Below are positions 25,037 to 33,836 of a DNA stretch of 50,104 nucleotides, piece after piece. Each line of letters starts with the position of its first letter. Within the stretch, counting starts at the first letter, position 1. Source of the DNA: Ardenticatenaceae bacterium (GTDB taxonomy: Bacteria > Chloroflexota > Anaerolineae > Promineifilales > Promineifilaceae); the NCBI GenBank assembly GCA_020634215.1, contig JACKCD010000045.1, positions 1 to 50,104 of the forward strand, given 5' to 3'. The notes beneath the pieces were generated by a model that worked only from the letters and a program-made list of their open reading frames with translations, was not told the origin of the DNA and did no database searches. Made by a program: the position numbers and the translations under genes.

Positions 25037-26038
25037 CTTATCCTCCTGCGACAGATGAGCAATATGCGCCTCGATGCGAGCAATTAATTCGGCCACATGT
25101 TCGTTTTCCACCGCAGTTAGACCGAGGAACTCTATGAGGTCTTTATTTTGCTCTGTCCAATTTGGATCGTCTAAATATTGTTGTAGGGATTGATTCTCGC
25201 CACCGATAACGGGAATATAAAGGCGATAGACCGTCAGGATGCCCGCATCTTCTCCCCATTTGAATTCGCTATCCACGGCATAAATGAAGAATTCACGGGC
25301 TGAGTTACCCCAAAGACGTGTAATCTCCAGCACGTTGCTTCTGATTTTCGGCCAAATATGCTCAATGACATCGGCCGTGTTGGATAAAGCAAAAACGTCA
25401 CGATAGAGCGTGTAGAGTGGCATAAAAGAGTGCTTTTGGCAAAGAGCCAGCAAGCGACTGTCTGTGCGGCTTTGGCTTCTTGGCAGTTCACCAAACGCCC
25501 AATGGAATGCCAGAATCATGGCGTTCATTGCGTGCCGGACTTCAACAAGGGCTGAAACGGGTTTGCCCTGTGCCAGGCGTTGCTTTGCCTCGGCAAGTCT
25601 ATCTTGAATGTTTAGACGCAGTGTGTGGATTCGTTTGTCTATGACTGCCTTGGTGAACAACAACGCATCGAACTGCCTCTTGAACTGTTCTAAAAGCCCC
25701 GTGGGATCGGACACAATTCGGCACTGCCATAGCTGGATGGGCCAGTCGGCAACGGGTGTCATATCCCCAGCCTCGACTTGTTTGAGATGCGCTTCGATTT
25801 GAGGAAGAACAAGCTGGATGATTTCGACACCGCGACCCGCATTAACATTGAAGTAGGGTAATGTCTCGTCTTTTTCCCTGACCAGAATGCCAACTTCAAG
25901 GTCGGAATGGTGCCATTCTTGCCCGCGTGCTAAACTGCCGCCAATGACGACCCCAAGCATACCTGATTTGCCAGCGAGTTCTTCGGTGTACTGATTGGCC
26001 CAATTATGTAATTCGATTCTCCAACTTTCATTGCTCAT
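25028..26038 (-). CDS. Nucleotidyltransferase-fold protein
   Basis: A 336-residue protein. The minimal nucleotidyltransferase motif is GGSLARGQEWHHSDLEVG (about 33-50), with the GGS and the metal-binding acidic pair Asp46 and Glu48. A helical C-terminal domain (about 150-330), resembling KNTase/DUF4111-type helical domains, follows, with RLNIQDRLAEAKQRLAQGK and AMNAMILAFHW. Such proteins adenylylate small molecules or tRNA, or are antitoxin-like; nothing here decides. AGGATAACG precedes the ATG. It lacks an obvious palindrome copy, unlike most neighbours. Confidence 0.75.
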   Translation of the reverse strand: MSNESWRIELHNWANQYTEELAGKSGMLGVVIGGSLARGQEWHHSDLEVGILVREKDETLPYFNVNAGRGVEIIQLVLPQIEAHLKQVEAGDMTPVADWPIQLWQCRIVSDPTGLLEQFKRQFDALLFTKAVIDKRIHTLRLNIQDRLAEAKQRLAQGKPVSALVEVRHAMNAMILAFHWAFGELPRSQSRTDSRLLALCQKHSFMPLYTLYRDVFALSNTADVIEHIWPKIRSNVLEITRLWGNSAREFFIYAVDSEFKWGEDAGILTVYRLYIPVIGGENQSLQQYLDDPNWTEQNKDLIEFLGLTAVENEHVAELIARIEAHIAHLSQEDKSC

Positions 26039-26129
26039 TTTGCGTTATCCTATGCGCTTTGCTGCCAAACCTGTTATAAGCGCAGGCAGCAAGAGCGGCG
26101 ATGACGTGGGGGTTAGCCAGATAGGTTGG

Positions 26130-26843
26130 CTATGTCTGCTGGGATATGGGTTTGGCTGGGTGGGCAAGGTCATCCAGAAAAAAGTGGATGAGCAACGCCT
26201 GGATGCCGCCGGTGACGCTGCCGAGCAGAGCAAAAGCCAGCCAGCGCGGCAAAGCGGCGGTGGAACCGGCAAAGATGCCTATGAAGCCGACAATCAGGTT
26301 GAGCAGAATGCCGCCGATAGCCAACCCAACTGTCCAGCCCCAAACAGCGTTGCCAAACCAGCCCTGAACGGCCGTTCTTGTCCCCCTGTTCAGCCCCAAA
26401 ACCCCCAACTGCGGCAAGCTGAGGGGTATCCCGGCCAAAATGCCAAAGAACACCAGCAGCGAAGTGGGAATCGTGTAGCCAACCAGCAGCTTTAGCGGCA
26501 CGCTGCCCAGCGTGATGACATCATCCACGGTGGCGAGGATGGTGGCTTGGGAAGTGGGGACATAGTTGGAGGCTCCGGCGAGGAAGGGGAGACAGAAGAG
26601 CCAGCCGAGGCTGGTGGCAAGCGGCCAAAGCGGGGAGATGGCAAACGGCCGTTTTCGCAAATGCACCCACTGCAACACCCCCCACAGCAGCCCCACCGCC
26701 AGTGCCGCTAATATTGTGGGCTGGTCTAGTTGTAGCGTGCCGAGCGTGCCAAACCAAGCGAAACAAACGGCCGTTCCGACCATATTTGCCATCATCCACA
26801 GCTTATTGGGGAAGGTTGCTGGGTTTAAGATCGTGTTTTCCAT
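26130..26843 (-). CDS. Multi-pass membrane protein of unknown function
   Basis: A 237-residue hydrophobic protein with about six predicted membrane segments (for example MMANMVGTAVCFAWFGTL, ILAALAVGLLWGVLQWV and GWTVGLAIGGILLNLIVGFIG). Gly-rich helices in the C-terminal half suggest tight packing. I do not recognise the family. Three palindrome copies encode RKRPF, TAVQG and TAVCF. It precedes no obvious partner; the upstream DUF4838 gene is in the same direction but ends elsewhere. Confidence 0.7.
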   Translation of the reverse strand: MENTILNPATFPNKLWMMANMVGTAVCFAWFGTLGTLQLDQPTILAALAVGLLWGVLQWVHLRKRPFAISPLWPLATSLGWLFCLPFLAGASNYVPTSQATILATVDDVITLGSVPLKLLVGYTIPTSLLVFFGILAGIPLSLPQLGVLGLNRGTRTAVQGWFGNAVWGWTVGLAIGGILLNLIVGFIGIFAGSTAALPRWLAFALLGSVTGGIQALLIHFFLDDLAHPAKPISQQT

Positions 26844-26851
26844 AGTTTTTC

Positions 26852-26902
26852 GGAGAGATTGGAGATTGGTGCAGGTTTGTAATCTCCAATCGCCAATCTC
26901 CC
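26852..26902. repeat. GAGATTG-type inverted repeat
   Basis: GGAGAGATTGGAGATTGG on the left faces AATCTCCAATCGCCAATCTCC on the right, between the DUF4838 stop and the membrane-protein start. It belongs to the family at 362, 15561 and 20353. Confidence 0.7.
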
Positions 26903-26917
26903 TTTCAGGTTGCCAAT

Positions 26918-28918
26918 TTAGGATCGGTAGCGGCGCTTGTCGCGCATGTAGCCCCAGACCATTTTGGCAAAGCCGCCTGCCAGCTTGAGCAGGGAGCCTA
27001 AGTCGGTGGCAAAGCGGTTGCCGAATTCATCTGCCCAAATCCGCCGCAGCCGCAGCCCCCAAAAGACAAACGTCATTGTCTTGAAATTTTGCCGATACAG
27101 CGGCTCGGCAATGTGGCTGGCACCCCACGCCTGCACCGCTTCATAGGCGGCGTTGGCTTGATGCCAAAGCTGTAGGGCTTGTGGGTCGTTGGTTTTTACC
27201 GCCGCATACAGTGCCAGCCGGTAGCTGTTGAACTTCAGCCACGGTCGCAGCAGCGCAAACGCCCTGGCTTCAGCGGCCAGGCGTGGGCTGTTGCTGTGGG
27301 TTTGAGCAGCGGCCAGGTGGTTAGCAGCTTCGCCAATCCAGCCCAAAAGCTGTGGCAACTGGGCGGCACGGGCTTGCAGCGTAGCGGCGGTGGCGTGGAT
27401 GGGGTCTTCCATGTCGGCCATCGGTTTTTTGACCAGTTGCCAGGGGGAGAGGGTTAGCTCAAAGCCGTGTTCGCGCTGGTCAGGGGTTTGGTGCAGAACG
27501 GCCGTAAATACCTTCTCCAATGCCCCATAATAACCAACCATTTCCGCCGCCCCCGCGCCAAACGCCGCCTGGCAAAACTGTGCTACCAGCGCATCCACGT
27601 CCTGCTCTGGCTGCCACGCCAACTGCCCAAAGAGCCAGTTGGTAAGCTGCGCCGTTGCCCACGGGCGGGTGCCGGTCATCAGCGTTTGCATCGTTCGCAC
27701 GCCCAAATCGCGGTACCGTACCAAATCTTGCTGCATAATGTGGGACAGCACCGGCAGCACTGATTTGAAAAGGATGGCATCGCTGTAATATTCAAAAACG
27801 GCCGTTTTTCCCCCAAAGACCTCATGCTGCGCCGCCAGCGTTTCGCTGTAGTAAGGGGTGTTGATGGGGCAGGTGGGGTCGGCCAAAGAACGGCCGTAAT
27901 TGCGCGTGCGCGGTGCCCACAGCAAGCTCACATTGGGCAGCGGCCGCACCTGGGTTGGCGGCGCTTCGCTGTCGAGATAGGCGATAAAGGCAATGGTGGC
28001 GGTTGGCTCCACCTCGGTCAGCACCTCAGCCACCGCGTTGGTTGCCAGCAAAAGTTGGTCAGAGGCTGAATAGCCCGCGCATTGGGCGCAGTTGCACCAG
28101 CCGCCACCGGGGATGTCGTCGGCCCAGACGTGGTACACGTCATAGCCGGGGCGGGCGGCAAAATAGGCGCGGGCGTTTTGGCGGATGACGGCTAGGCCGC
28201 GCTCGTTGGTGGGGCAGAAGTTGTAGCGTTTGGTGCGACGGCCGTTTTCTTCGCGGAATGCCTCTGGCATCTGTTTAAACAGCTTGCGCGGCAGCAGCGA
28301 TGGCAGCCCGTGGCCGCCCACCTCAATCGTCATTTCCCGCTCCCGCAGCAGCTTCACCGCTTCCTCCTGCTTCACCTGCCAAAACCAGTCTGGCACCGAG
28401 CCGCCGCCCACGTCGTTGGGGGCGAGGTGGAGAAACAAGCTGTTGTACCGGTTTCGCGCCGCCCAGATGATCCAGTCATTGACATCTTTCATAAAGGCGT
28501 GGTGGCCGATGATGAGGCAGCGGCCGGGAAAGGCGGGGGTTTCTGCGCCAGCGGCGGGGATGGTAAACTGGGTCTTGCTGGGCAGCACCGCCCACAAATC
28601 GCCGGGAGCCAGCCAGTGGCAGCCGAGCATTTGCAAAAAATGGTAGATGGCGTGGGCTACGCCGCGACTGCTGTCGCCCTGCAGCCGCACGCGGTTGGGG
28701 CTGGCTTCCCAGTGAAACCCTTCGCCGTCGCCGCCCATGCTTGTGATTTCGATGGTGGGCTGGTTGCCGGGTTGCTTGGTGATGGGGAATGAACGGCCGT
28801 TTATTTTTTGCAGCGTTTGTTGGAGGTCAGAAACGGCCGTTTTGCCCGCCCAACCCCCTCCATCCGCCACCACAATTTGCCAATTCTGCTCTAAATCAAG
28901 CCGTATCAACTCTTCCAT
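26918..28918 (-). CDS. DUF4838-domain protein (alpha-glucuronidase-like glycan enzyme candidate)
   Basis: A 666-residue protein. The N-terminus resembles the alpha-glucuronidase/hexosaminidase N-terminal domain (SDLQQTLQKINGRSFPI; GVAHAIYHFLQMLGCHWLAPGD). A TIM-barrel-like DUF4838 region (about 150-440) contains WIIWAARNRYNSLFLHL, YHVWADDIPGGGWCNCAQC and VSLLWAPRTRNYGRS. The C-terminal helical part includes RPWLKFNSYRLALYAAVK. DUF4838 proteins occur in polysaccharide-degradation loci but activity is rarely shown. No signal peptide is visible, so it may be cytoplasmic. A nearby sulfatase, Gfo/Idh enzyme and EamA transporter fit a glycan-catabolic neighbourhood. Confidence 0.8.
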   Translation of the reverse strand: MEELIRLDLEQNWQIVVADGGGWAGKTAVSDLQQTLQKINGRSFPITKQPGNQPTIEITSMGGDGEGFHWEASPNRVRLQGDSSRGVAHAIYHFLQMLGCHWLAPGDLWAVLPSKTQFTIPAAGAETPAFPGRCLIIGHHAFMKDVNDWIIWAARNRYNSLFLHLAPNDVGGGSVPDWFWQVKQEEAVKLLREREMTIEVGGHGLPSLLPRKLFKQMPEAFREENGRRTKRYNFCPTNERGLAVIRQNARAYFAARPGYDVYHVWADDIPGGGWCNCAQCAGYSASDQLLLATNAVAEVLTEVEPTATIAFIAYLDSEAPPTQVRPLPNVSLLWAPRTRNYGRSLADPTCPINTPYYSETLAAQHEVFGGKTAVFEYYSDAILFKSVLPVLSHIMQQDLVRYRDLGVRTMQTLMTGTRPWATAQLTNWLFGQLAWQPEQDVDALVAQFCQAAFGAGAAEMVGYYGALEKVFTAVLHQTPDQREHGFELTLSPWQLVKKPMADMEDPIHATAATLQARAAQLPQLLGWIGEAANHLAAAQTHSNSPRLAAEARAFALLRPWLKFNSYRLALYAAVKTNDPQALQLWHQANAAYEAVQAWGASHIAEPLYRQNFKTMTFVFWGLRLRRIWADEFGNRFATDLGSLLKLAGGFAKMVWGYMRDKRRYRS

Positions 28919-28965
28919 AAACTACCTGTTGCTATTCCGAACAAAATGAGCGATCTCCCGGGTTG

Positions 28966-29016
28966 GGATATGGGAAAGATTCCTCACCCCGAAGACTCCG
29001 TTCGGAATGACATGGG
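28966..29016. repeat. Half-copy of the GATTCCTC...CGGAATGACA intergenic repeat
   Basis: AGATTCCTC and TTCGGAATGACATG match the right half of the element at 12676-12757; the left arm is missing. It sits in the 171-base gap between the EamA and DUF4838 genes, where no gene is seen. Confidence 0.55.
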
Positions 29017-29089
29017 GCGAATTTTGTGTTATGGCTAACCTTCTGCTCATAACAAGCTGATCCCAATCTAAAAGCGGTTTCTGGTTTTC

Positions 29090-29941
29090 TCAACCCAACA
29101 ACAAGACCCCTACAAAAGCCAAGCCAATGCCCACGGCTTTGACTTTTTGCAGCGATTCCGTAAACATAAACAGGCTAATCACATACAAAATAATCATGCG
29201 CGTGTTGTCTATGGCAATGGCATAGGCGAGGTTGGGCGTGGTTTCAAAGGAAATAAACTCGGCTGCATTGCCGATGATGGCAAAAAGGATGGCAACGGCG
29301 ATGAGCCAAAGCCGCGAGGTTGGTGGGCGCAAGGGCGTTTTGTCGGTGATGCAGCCGACCAAAAAGATGAGACCGGCCACCAGCAGGACAAAGACGAGTG
29401 TCACCTGTGCCGATACCCCGCCATCGGTTGCCAGACGGACAAAGACGGTGAGCAGACCAAAGAACAAGCCGGCCGCCAAGGCCCAGCTAACCCATTCCAA
29501 TTGAAAAGCATCTCGCTGGAAGCGAATCCGTTCGGCGACGAGATAAACGCCGATGGTGACGAAAATAACGCCCAGCAGCCGCTTGAGATCAACGGTGGCA
29601 TCGAACAAAAAGAGCGAGACGACATAGGCCAGGACGATTCGCAGCGCCATGACTGCCTCGACATAGCCGAGGTTGCTTTGCGCCTGGATGGCGCGGTTGT
29701 AGGCGAAAATGCCGCCCAGGCTGCACAGGGCAGAGAGGATGAGCCAGATGAGGTTGTGGGAAACGGCCGTTAAATCCGCCAACCGCAAATAGACCAGCCC
29801 CAGCACCAGGGCAGCTCCCAGCCAGACATAGGCCAAATAAAGCTTAATCGGGAAATATTGTTGTAACCGCTGGAAAGCCAGCGACTGCCCCGACAGGGCA
29901 AAAGCGGATACAATGGCGGCAATAAACCACGCGCTCCCCAT
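29090..29941 (-). CDS. EamA/DMT-family transporter
   Basis: A 283-residue protein with ten likely membrane helices in two EamA halves (LILSALCSLGGIFAYNRAIQ; LLGVIFVTIGVYLVAE; the second half ends VKAVGIGLAFVGVLLLG). Drug/metabolite-superfamily members export or import small solutes. ATG 29941 lies one base after the TAA of the Gfo/Idh gene, so the two genes form an operon; a longer frame to 29998 would overlap that gene. The transported compound may be the substrate or product of the oxidoreductase (inference). Confidence 0.85.
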   Translation of the reverse strand: MGSAWFIAAIVSAFALSGQSLAFQRLQQYFPIKLYLAYVWLGAALVLGLVYLRLADLTAVSHNLIWLILSALCSLGGIFAYNRAIQAQSNLGYVEAVMALRIVLAYVVSLFLFDATVDLKRLLGVIFVTIGVYLVAERIRFQRDAFQLEWVSWALAAGLFFGLLTVFVRLATDGGVSAQVTLVFVLLVAGLIFLVGCITDKTPLRPPTSRLWLIAVAILFAIIGNAAEFISFETTPNLAYAIAIDNTRMIILYVISLFMFTESLQKVKAVGIGLAFVGVLLLG

Positions 29942-29942
29942 C

Positions 29943-31214
29943 TTAGTGACCCGCTTCCGCTCGCGCCCGGAAGTCGGCCATGTTGACGACCACATCATTC
30001 AGCCGCGACTCTTCGGCAGCGAAGGCCATGAGATGGCTTTCCAGCGACTCCCGCGCCGTGGTTGAAACCGTTTCCTCGCCGCGCAGGGCCTGCACAAAGC
30101 TGTGGACAATCCCATTGTCGCCGCCGCCGTGGCCGCTGGTGGCTTCGGGAATGGGAATTTCTTCCACGCGCCCTGTCAAATGGTCGTGGATTTCAATGGC
30201 TTTGCGGAAGTGGGAGAAGTAGCCGCGCAGCGTGGCGCGAGTACCATCGTAGCGCATCGAGCGGGATTCTTCGTGGGAATGGCCGTGCATCACCATAACC
30301 ACCGGCGTGCCGTCGGCAAACTCCATGTTCACCGTTTGGCGATCTACCACGTCGTTGTCGCACTGGTAGACGCAGCGGCCGTACCACCCTTCTTGCAGTG
30401 CCTTCATCCGCCCCGCTTCGCTGAGGTCGGTGCCTAGCGCGGTGATGGGCCAGCCGTTGTAGATTGGGTTGAGGTAGAGCTTACGGGCATCCCAGGCGCA
30501 GTCAACGGGGCAGCCATCGGTGCAACGGGGGGTGGCTCCGGCGGGGGCGTTTTCGCGGCGATAGTGGCGCAGCGAGCCGAAGGAGTGGAGTTTGTTAACG
30601 GGTTGCCCCATGTTCCAGTAGAGAATGTCGAGATCGTGGCAGCATTTTGCCAAAATCATGGGGCTGGAGGAGGCCAAATTGCGCCAGTTGCCGCGCACGA
30701 AGCTGTGGGCCATGTGCCAGTAAACGACGTTTTCGCGGTGTTCGACGGTCATGATGTTGCCCAGCCGACCGGACTGCAATATGTCGTAGAGGGTTTTGAA
30801 GAAGGGGGTGTAGCGGAGGACGTGGCAGATTTGCAGAAAACGGCCGTTTTTCTCCGCCACCTGCACCAACTCCACCGTTTCCGCTAGCGTGTTGGTCATC
30901 GGCTTTTCCAATAGCATGTCGTATCCCGCTTCCAGTGCCGCCAACGACGAATCGTAGTGCATTTGGTCTTGGGTCATGTTAAAGGCGGCTTGCGCCAATT
31001 GTGGTTTGGCAAGCAGTTCCTCCCAACTGGCAAACTGTCGGTCGGCAGGGATGTCGTGGGCGGTGGCAAATTGGGCGCGGCGCACCGGGTCTGGCTCGGC
31101 CACGGCGACAAACTCTAAATTTTCGGGGTATTGAATGGCGTAGGGGCCGTAGGCAAAGCTGCCGCGTAGACCTGCGCCGAGAAGAACGGCCGTTATTGGT
31201 TTTTGTTTACTCAT
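29943..31214 (-). CDS. Gfo/Idh/MocA-family oxidoreductase
   Basis: A 423-residue NAD(P)-dependent sugar/inositol dehydrogenase-type protein. The Rossmann region begins AVLLGAGLRGSFAYGPYA, followed by EFVAVAEPDPVRR. The EKP motif (DMLLEKPMTN, about 104) and the H/D-bearing segment KCCHDLDILYW (about 193) are conserved catalytic elements. A Cys-containing insertion (CTDGCPVDCAWDARKLYL, about 230-250) is typical of a subgroup with a possible structural metal site. AGAGGA lies upstream of the ATG. It is transcribed with the EamA transporter. Confidence 0.9.
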   Translation of the reverse strand: MSKQKPITAVLLGAGLRGSFAYGPYAIQYPENLEFVAVAEPDPVRRAQFATAHDIPADRQFASWEELLAKPQLAQAAFNMTQDQMHYDSSLAALEAGYDMLLEKPMTNTLAETVELVQVAEKNGRFLQICHVLRYTPFFKTLYDILQSGRLGNIMTVEHRENVVYWHMAHSFVRGNWRNLASSSPMILAKCCHDLDILYWNMGQPVNKLHSFGSLRHYRRENAPAGATPRCTDGCPVDCAWDARKLYLNPIYNGWPITALGTDLSEAGRMKALQEGWYGRCVYQCDNDVVDRQTVNMEFADGTPVVMVMHGHSHEESRSMRYDGTRATLRGYFSHFRKAIEIHDHLTGRVEEIPIPEATSGHGGGDNGIVHSFVQALRGEETVSTTARESLESHLMAFAAEESRLNDVVVNMADFRARAEAGH

Positions 31215-31251
31215 TAAGTCCTCTTATGACATTGAATCTTATCTACCTACT

Positions 31252-32481
31252 TCACAAAGCATGAAGTGCTTCTACTGGCTCCATTTTGGCTGCATACCAG
31301 GCCGGGTAAAGCGACACAATGGAGACAATAACCAGCAGCATCAGCGACAGAACAGCAAATTGAACGGGGGCAAAATCACCTTTCATGGTGGTGCCAAAGG
31401 CAAAGCCTTCGACTAGGGAGGCCGTTTCTGGTGGGATAGAGATACCCACAAAGGTCATATAGGCTACCAGACCCAGCCCTAGAACTAAGCCAACAGCCAC
31501 ACCCAAAATCGCTAATAGGATTCCCTCAATGAGAAAAAGCAGCGTAATTTGCGACCGGTTCATGCCCAAAGAACCTAAAATGCCAATTTCGCGGGCGCGG
31601 GAAAAAACAGACATCAGCAAGGTGTTGGCAATAAGCACGGCCACCGCTAGAAAGACAATCCCGTAAAGGATATAATAGAAAACAAGGCCGTTTTCGACGC
31701 TTTCCAACAGCAGCTTGTTCAAATCTCTCCAGGTAAGCACCTGAATATCGTCTCCTGTAAATAAGGCCGCTACTTTAGCTGTATCTTCGTCGTTGTGCAG
31801 GGTAATAATCAGGCTGCTAAAGCGGTCGCCTACGCCGCTGAAGGTTTGGGCTTGCGCCAAAGTCATGATGATCCGGTGGTTATCAATGCTGGGGAATCCA
31901 GTATCAACCAACCCGGCTACGGTAAATATCCCTTCTTGCCCAACCCCGTTGGTATTGCTGGCAGCCACGCTGACACGCCTTCCTACCTCAATCTCCATTT
32001 GATCGGCTAGGTGTTTGCTAATCAGAATTTGATTGCGCTCTTCGCTGTCGAGATAGGTACCAGCAACAATGCCGCTGCGAATTGGCTCATGAAAGGCGTT
32101 GTTGGGATCAATGCCCACAATTTCGATGCCAACCGAATCCTGAGCGGTGCTGAGCAAAGCACCAATCCACAAGACGGGCGTGGCAGAGGCTACCTCTGGA
32201 ATGGCTTCAACCTTGGCACTCAATGCCGCGCCGTCCCGCAGTAAATCTTGGGCTAACAGGCTGGCTTTATCGGTTTCATAGTTGGCATTGCGTATTTGGA
32301 TGTGGCCGGAACTTAGGCGAATGTTGTCGGCCAGCATGGTTGTGACCATGCCTTCGATGAGGCTACTCATTGCCATGACCACGGTGAGGCCAAGGGCAAC
32401 GGCCAGGGCGGTGAGGGCGGTACGACGGCCGTTTCTGACCAAATTACGATAGGCGATGGCAAAGAATTTTAGGAGTGCCAT
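31252..32481 (-). CDS. FtsX/LolE-type ABC transporter permease (second of pair)
   Basis: A 409-residue permease. An N-terminal membrane anchor (AYRNLVRNGRRTALTALAVALGLTVVMAMSSL) precedes a MacB_PCD-type extracytoplasmic domain (about 50-260) and three C-terminal helices with the FtsX signature (LIANTLLMSVFSRAREIGILGSLGMNRSQITLLFLIEGI), ending AAKMEPVEALHAL. It starts 15 bases after the upstream paralogue's stop, with AGGAAAA before the ATG. Such pairs normally have a LolD-like ATPase in the same operon; none is next to these genes. Confidence 0.9.
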   Translation of the reverse strand: MALLKFFAIAYRNLVRNGRRTALTALAVALGLTVVMAMSSLIEGMVTTMLADNIRLSSGHIQIRNANYETDKASLLAQDLLRDGAALSAKVEAIPEVASATPVLWIGALLSTAQDSVGIEIVGIDPNNAFHEPIRSGIVAGTYLDSEERNQILISKHLADQMEIEVGRRVSVAASNTNGVGQEGIFTVAGLVDTGFPSIDNHRIIMTLAQAQTFSGVGDRFSSLIITLHNDEDTAKVAALFTGDDIQVLTWRDLNKLLLESVENGLVFYYILYGIVFLAVAVLIANTLLMSVFSRAREIGILGSLGMNRSQITLLFLIEGILLAILGVAVGLVLGLGLVAYMTFVGISIPPETASLVEGFAFGTTMKGDFAPVQFAVLSLMLLVIVSIVSLYPAWYAAKMEPVEALHAL

Positions 32482-32496
32482 GTTATTTTTCCTGTT

Positions 32497-33738
32497 TTAC
32501 ACATAATGCAGCGATTCGGCCGGCTCGCGTTGGGACGCTTGCCAAGCGGGGATGAGCGAGGCCAATGCCCCGACAAAGATGGCTACAAGCCCATAGACCA
32601 TGATGGTGCTGGTGGCAATGGCAGGGTACAGGTGCGTTCCCATCAGGGCATAGATTTCGCCAGCCTGATCCAAATCGGAGTAGAAGGACGAAAAATCAAT
32701 CCCCTGCTGACCGACCCATGCTACCAGTAGCCAGCTAAACACACAGCCAACGACGGCTCCAATGAAGCCAATAAAGGCGCCCTCCATAACAAACAGCCCC
32801 ATGATCTGCCACCCTTTCATCCCCAGAGCGGCCAAAACCCCCATTTCCCGCGTGCGTTCAAAGACGGCCATGAGCATTAGGTTGAGGATGCCAATGCCAC
32901 CCATCAATAGCAAAATGGTGCCAAACAACAGCCCAAACAGGCGATCTGTTGCCAACGCTTCGGCAAATTCTGGTCGCAGGGTGTAGATGGAGTCCACTTC
33001 ATGGTTGGGGAAATTGGGGGCGATGCTATCAATCAGCGCGTCCTCCTGACCGATTTTTTCCAGCACCACGGCCACCTCTGTCACCTCGCCGCGCAAGTTA
33101 TAGAGCGTTTGCGCCGTGGGCAAATTGATAAAGATGAGGCTCTTTTCCGCTTCGCCCAGCCCCAAATTGAAAATACCGACCACCGTCATAGAACGTTCGC
33201 GCATGGATTCATCCTTGCGCCGGCCCAACAGGGAGACGCGGTCACCAACGGTGACATTTAGGTGGTCGGCCAATGCTTGGCCGATGACGATGTTGTTGTC
33301 GTCGTCGGGGAGTAAGAAGCGTCCCGTGACCAGATGTTCGGCGGCCAGGCTGATGGGGGCTTCGATGTCGGGTTCGATGGCGGTGATGTTGACGGCGTGG
33401 GAGGCGTTGCGGTTGCTGATGAGGCCGCCGGTGTTGATGCGGCGGGAGGCGACGAGGACGTTGGGTTGGGTGCGAACGGCCGTTAATACCGCCTCCACAT
33501 CAGCCACGGGCAGCATCGGCAGCCGAGTAGACTTTTCCCGGTAGCCCGGCGCGTGGATCAGCACATTGCCTCCATAAAGCCGCACCGTGTTGCCGTAAAT
33601 AGATTGATCCATCCCATCCATAAACGCCTGAAAAAAGATGAGCAGGATCATGCTGAGGATGATGGCAATCGAAGCGATCACCGTGCGCCGCCAGTTACGC
33701 CACATATTTCGCCAGGCTATTTTGATATATTTGTACAT
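32497..33738 (-). CDS. FtsX/LolE-type ABC transporter permease (first of pair)
   Basis: A 413-residue paralogue of the downstream permease: anchor KIAWRNMWRNWRRTVIASIAIILSMILLIFF, MacB_PCD-type domain, then the FtsX core LMLMAVFERTREMGVLAALGMKGWQIMGLFVMEGA and the tail PAESLHYV. The two may form a heterodimeric channel-less mechanotransmission exporter. AAGGAAT lies before the ATG. The 98 bases upstream carry no ATPase; the next upstream gene is a sulfatase in the same direction. Confidence 0.9.
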   Translation of the reverse strand: MYKYIKIAWRNMWRNWRRTVIASIAIILSMILLIFFQAFMDGMDQSIYGNTVRLYGGNVLIHAPGYREKSTRLPMLPVADVEAVLTAVRTQPNVLVASRRINTGGLISNRNASHAVNITAIEPDIEAPISLAAEHLVTGRFLLPDDDNNIVIGQALADHLNVTVGDRVSLLGRRKDESMRERSMTVVGIFNLGLGEAEKSLIFINLPTAQTLYNLRGEVTEVAVVLEKIGQEDALIDSIAPNFPNHEVDSIYTLRPEFAEALATDRLFGLLFGTILLLMGGIGILNLMLMAVFERTREMGVLAALGMKGWQIMGLFVMEGAFIGFIGAVVGCVFSWLLVAWVGQQGIDFSSFYSDLDQAGEIYALMGTHLYPAIATSTIMVYGLVAIFVGALASLIPAWQASQREPAESLHYV

Positions 33739-33836
33739 CTGGTTCTATTCCTTTGATCGCAAGACCACCAAATCATGGTAGGTGAAGGAACAAATTTTCC
33801 CCAAGTGTTCTTCATCACTGATTTGCTAACAGAATG

